From Telopea speciosissima (Eukaryota > Streptophyta > Magnoliopsida > Proteales > Proteaceae), in the NCBI RefSeq assembly GCF_018873765.1, contig NC_057924.1, positions 17,355,542-17,419,541 of the forward strand: a stretch of 64,000 nt of DNA, written 5' to 3'. Shown piece by piece: positions 63,970-64,000 of this stretch. A program made the position numbers and the translations under genes. The notes beneath the pieces were generated by a model, which made no database searches, was not told the origin of the DNA, and saw nothing but the letters and a program-made list of their open reading frames with translations. Each line of letters begins with the position of its first letter. The first letter of the stretch is position 1.

Positions 63970-64000
63970 AATCACAAATACATACAAATGCTTCTTTTTT

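Overview
This is a plant nuclear window, from an angiosperm and probably a eudicot. The sequence is AT-rich. It holds a split Mediator subunit gene, intronless DMP (DUF679) membrane-protein genes, a plant-type small heat-shock protein, a tRNA-Asp gene, an Au-type SINE, plant L1 and RTE LINEs, Ty1/copia and Ty3/gypsy remnants, and many hAT and Mutator-type MITEs. I cannot name the species. Most of the window is transposon-derived; few loci look like working host genes.

Left part (1-20 kb). The 5' LTR and primer-binding site of a minus-strand copia element lie at 1-412. Immediately next to it are exons 1 and 2 of MED11 (604-892, minus), so the retrotransposon sits in MED11 intron 2 and the remaining exons are outside the window. 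From about 2.2 to 7.2 kb there are RTE, gypsy LTR and broken gypsy pol sequences. A 2,482-bp hAT-type element (7559-10040, 8-bp target duplication) is inserted in what looks like a long copia LTR. It carries the 5' leader and first exon of a calmodulin-binding CBP60-like gene. Tandem repeats, a MITE, a small hypothetical secreted-protein ORF and a Tat-type integrase relic follow.

Centre (20-47.5 kb). This is a tandem array of a DMP gene. Blocks occur in the order x-y-z-DMP-w(-v). Copy A is at 24113-24715, B at 32295-32578 (broken), C at 36430-37116 (altered C-terminus) and D at 41342-41944. A and D encode almost identical 200-residue four-helix proteins. The unit borders are visible as short-homology junctions. 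The array is decorated by insertions that can be dated against empty sites in sister copies: two long-TIR Mutator-like elements (one carrying a DUF4228/PADRE gene fragment), an internally deleted L1 LINE, three short hAT elements and many MITEs. The right end of the array runs into a partly duplicated small heat-shock protein locus (46548-47529) with a minisatellite at its 5' end and an LTR upstream.

Right part (47.5-64 kb). This holds a degenerate L1 LINE (about 49.1-51.0 kb), a 5' half of an Au SINE, several MITEs and hAT elements, a promoter plus first-exon fragment of a WAT1/EamA-type transporter, a second copy of the integrase-containing segment seen at 16-18 kb, a TIR-NBS-LRR-like leucine-rich relic, another LINE scrap, and an intact tRNA-Asp(GTC) gene at 63372-63443.

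The host genes do not form a pathway. What unites the window is its history: local tandem duplication of DMP, repeated transposition, and at least two transposons that have picked up host gene fragments.
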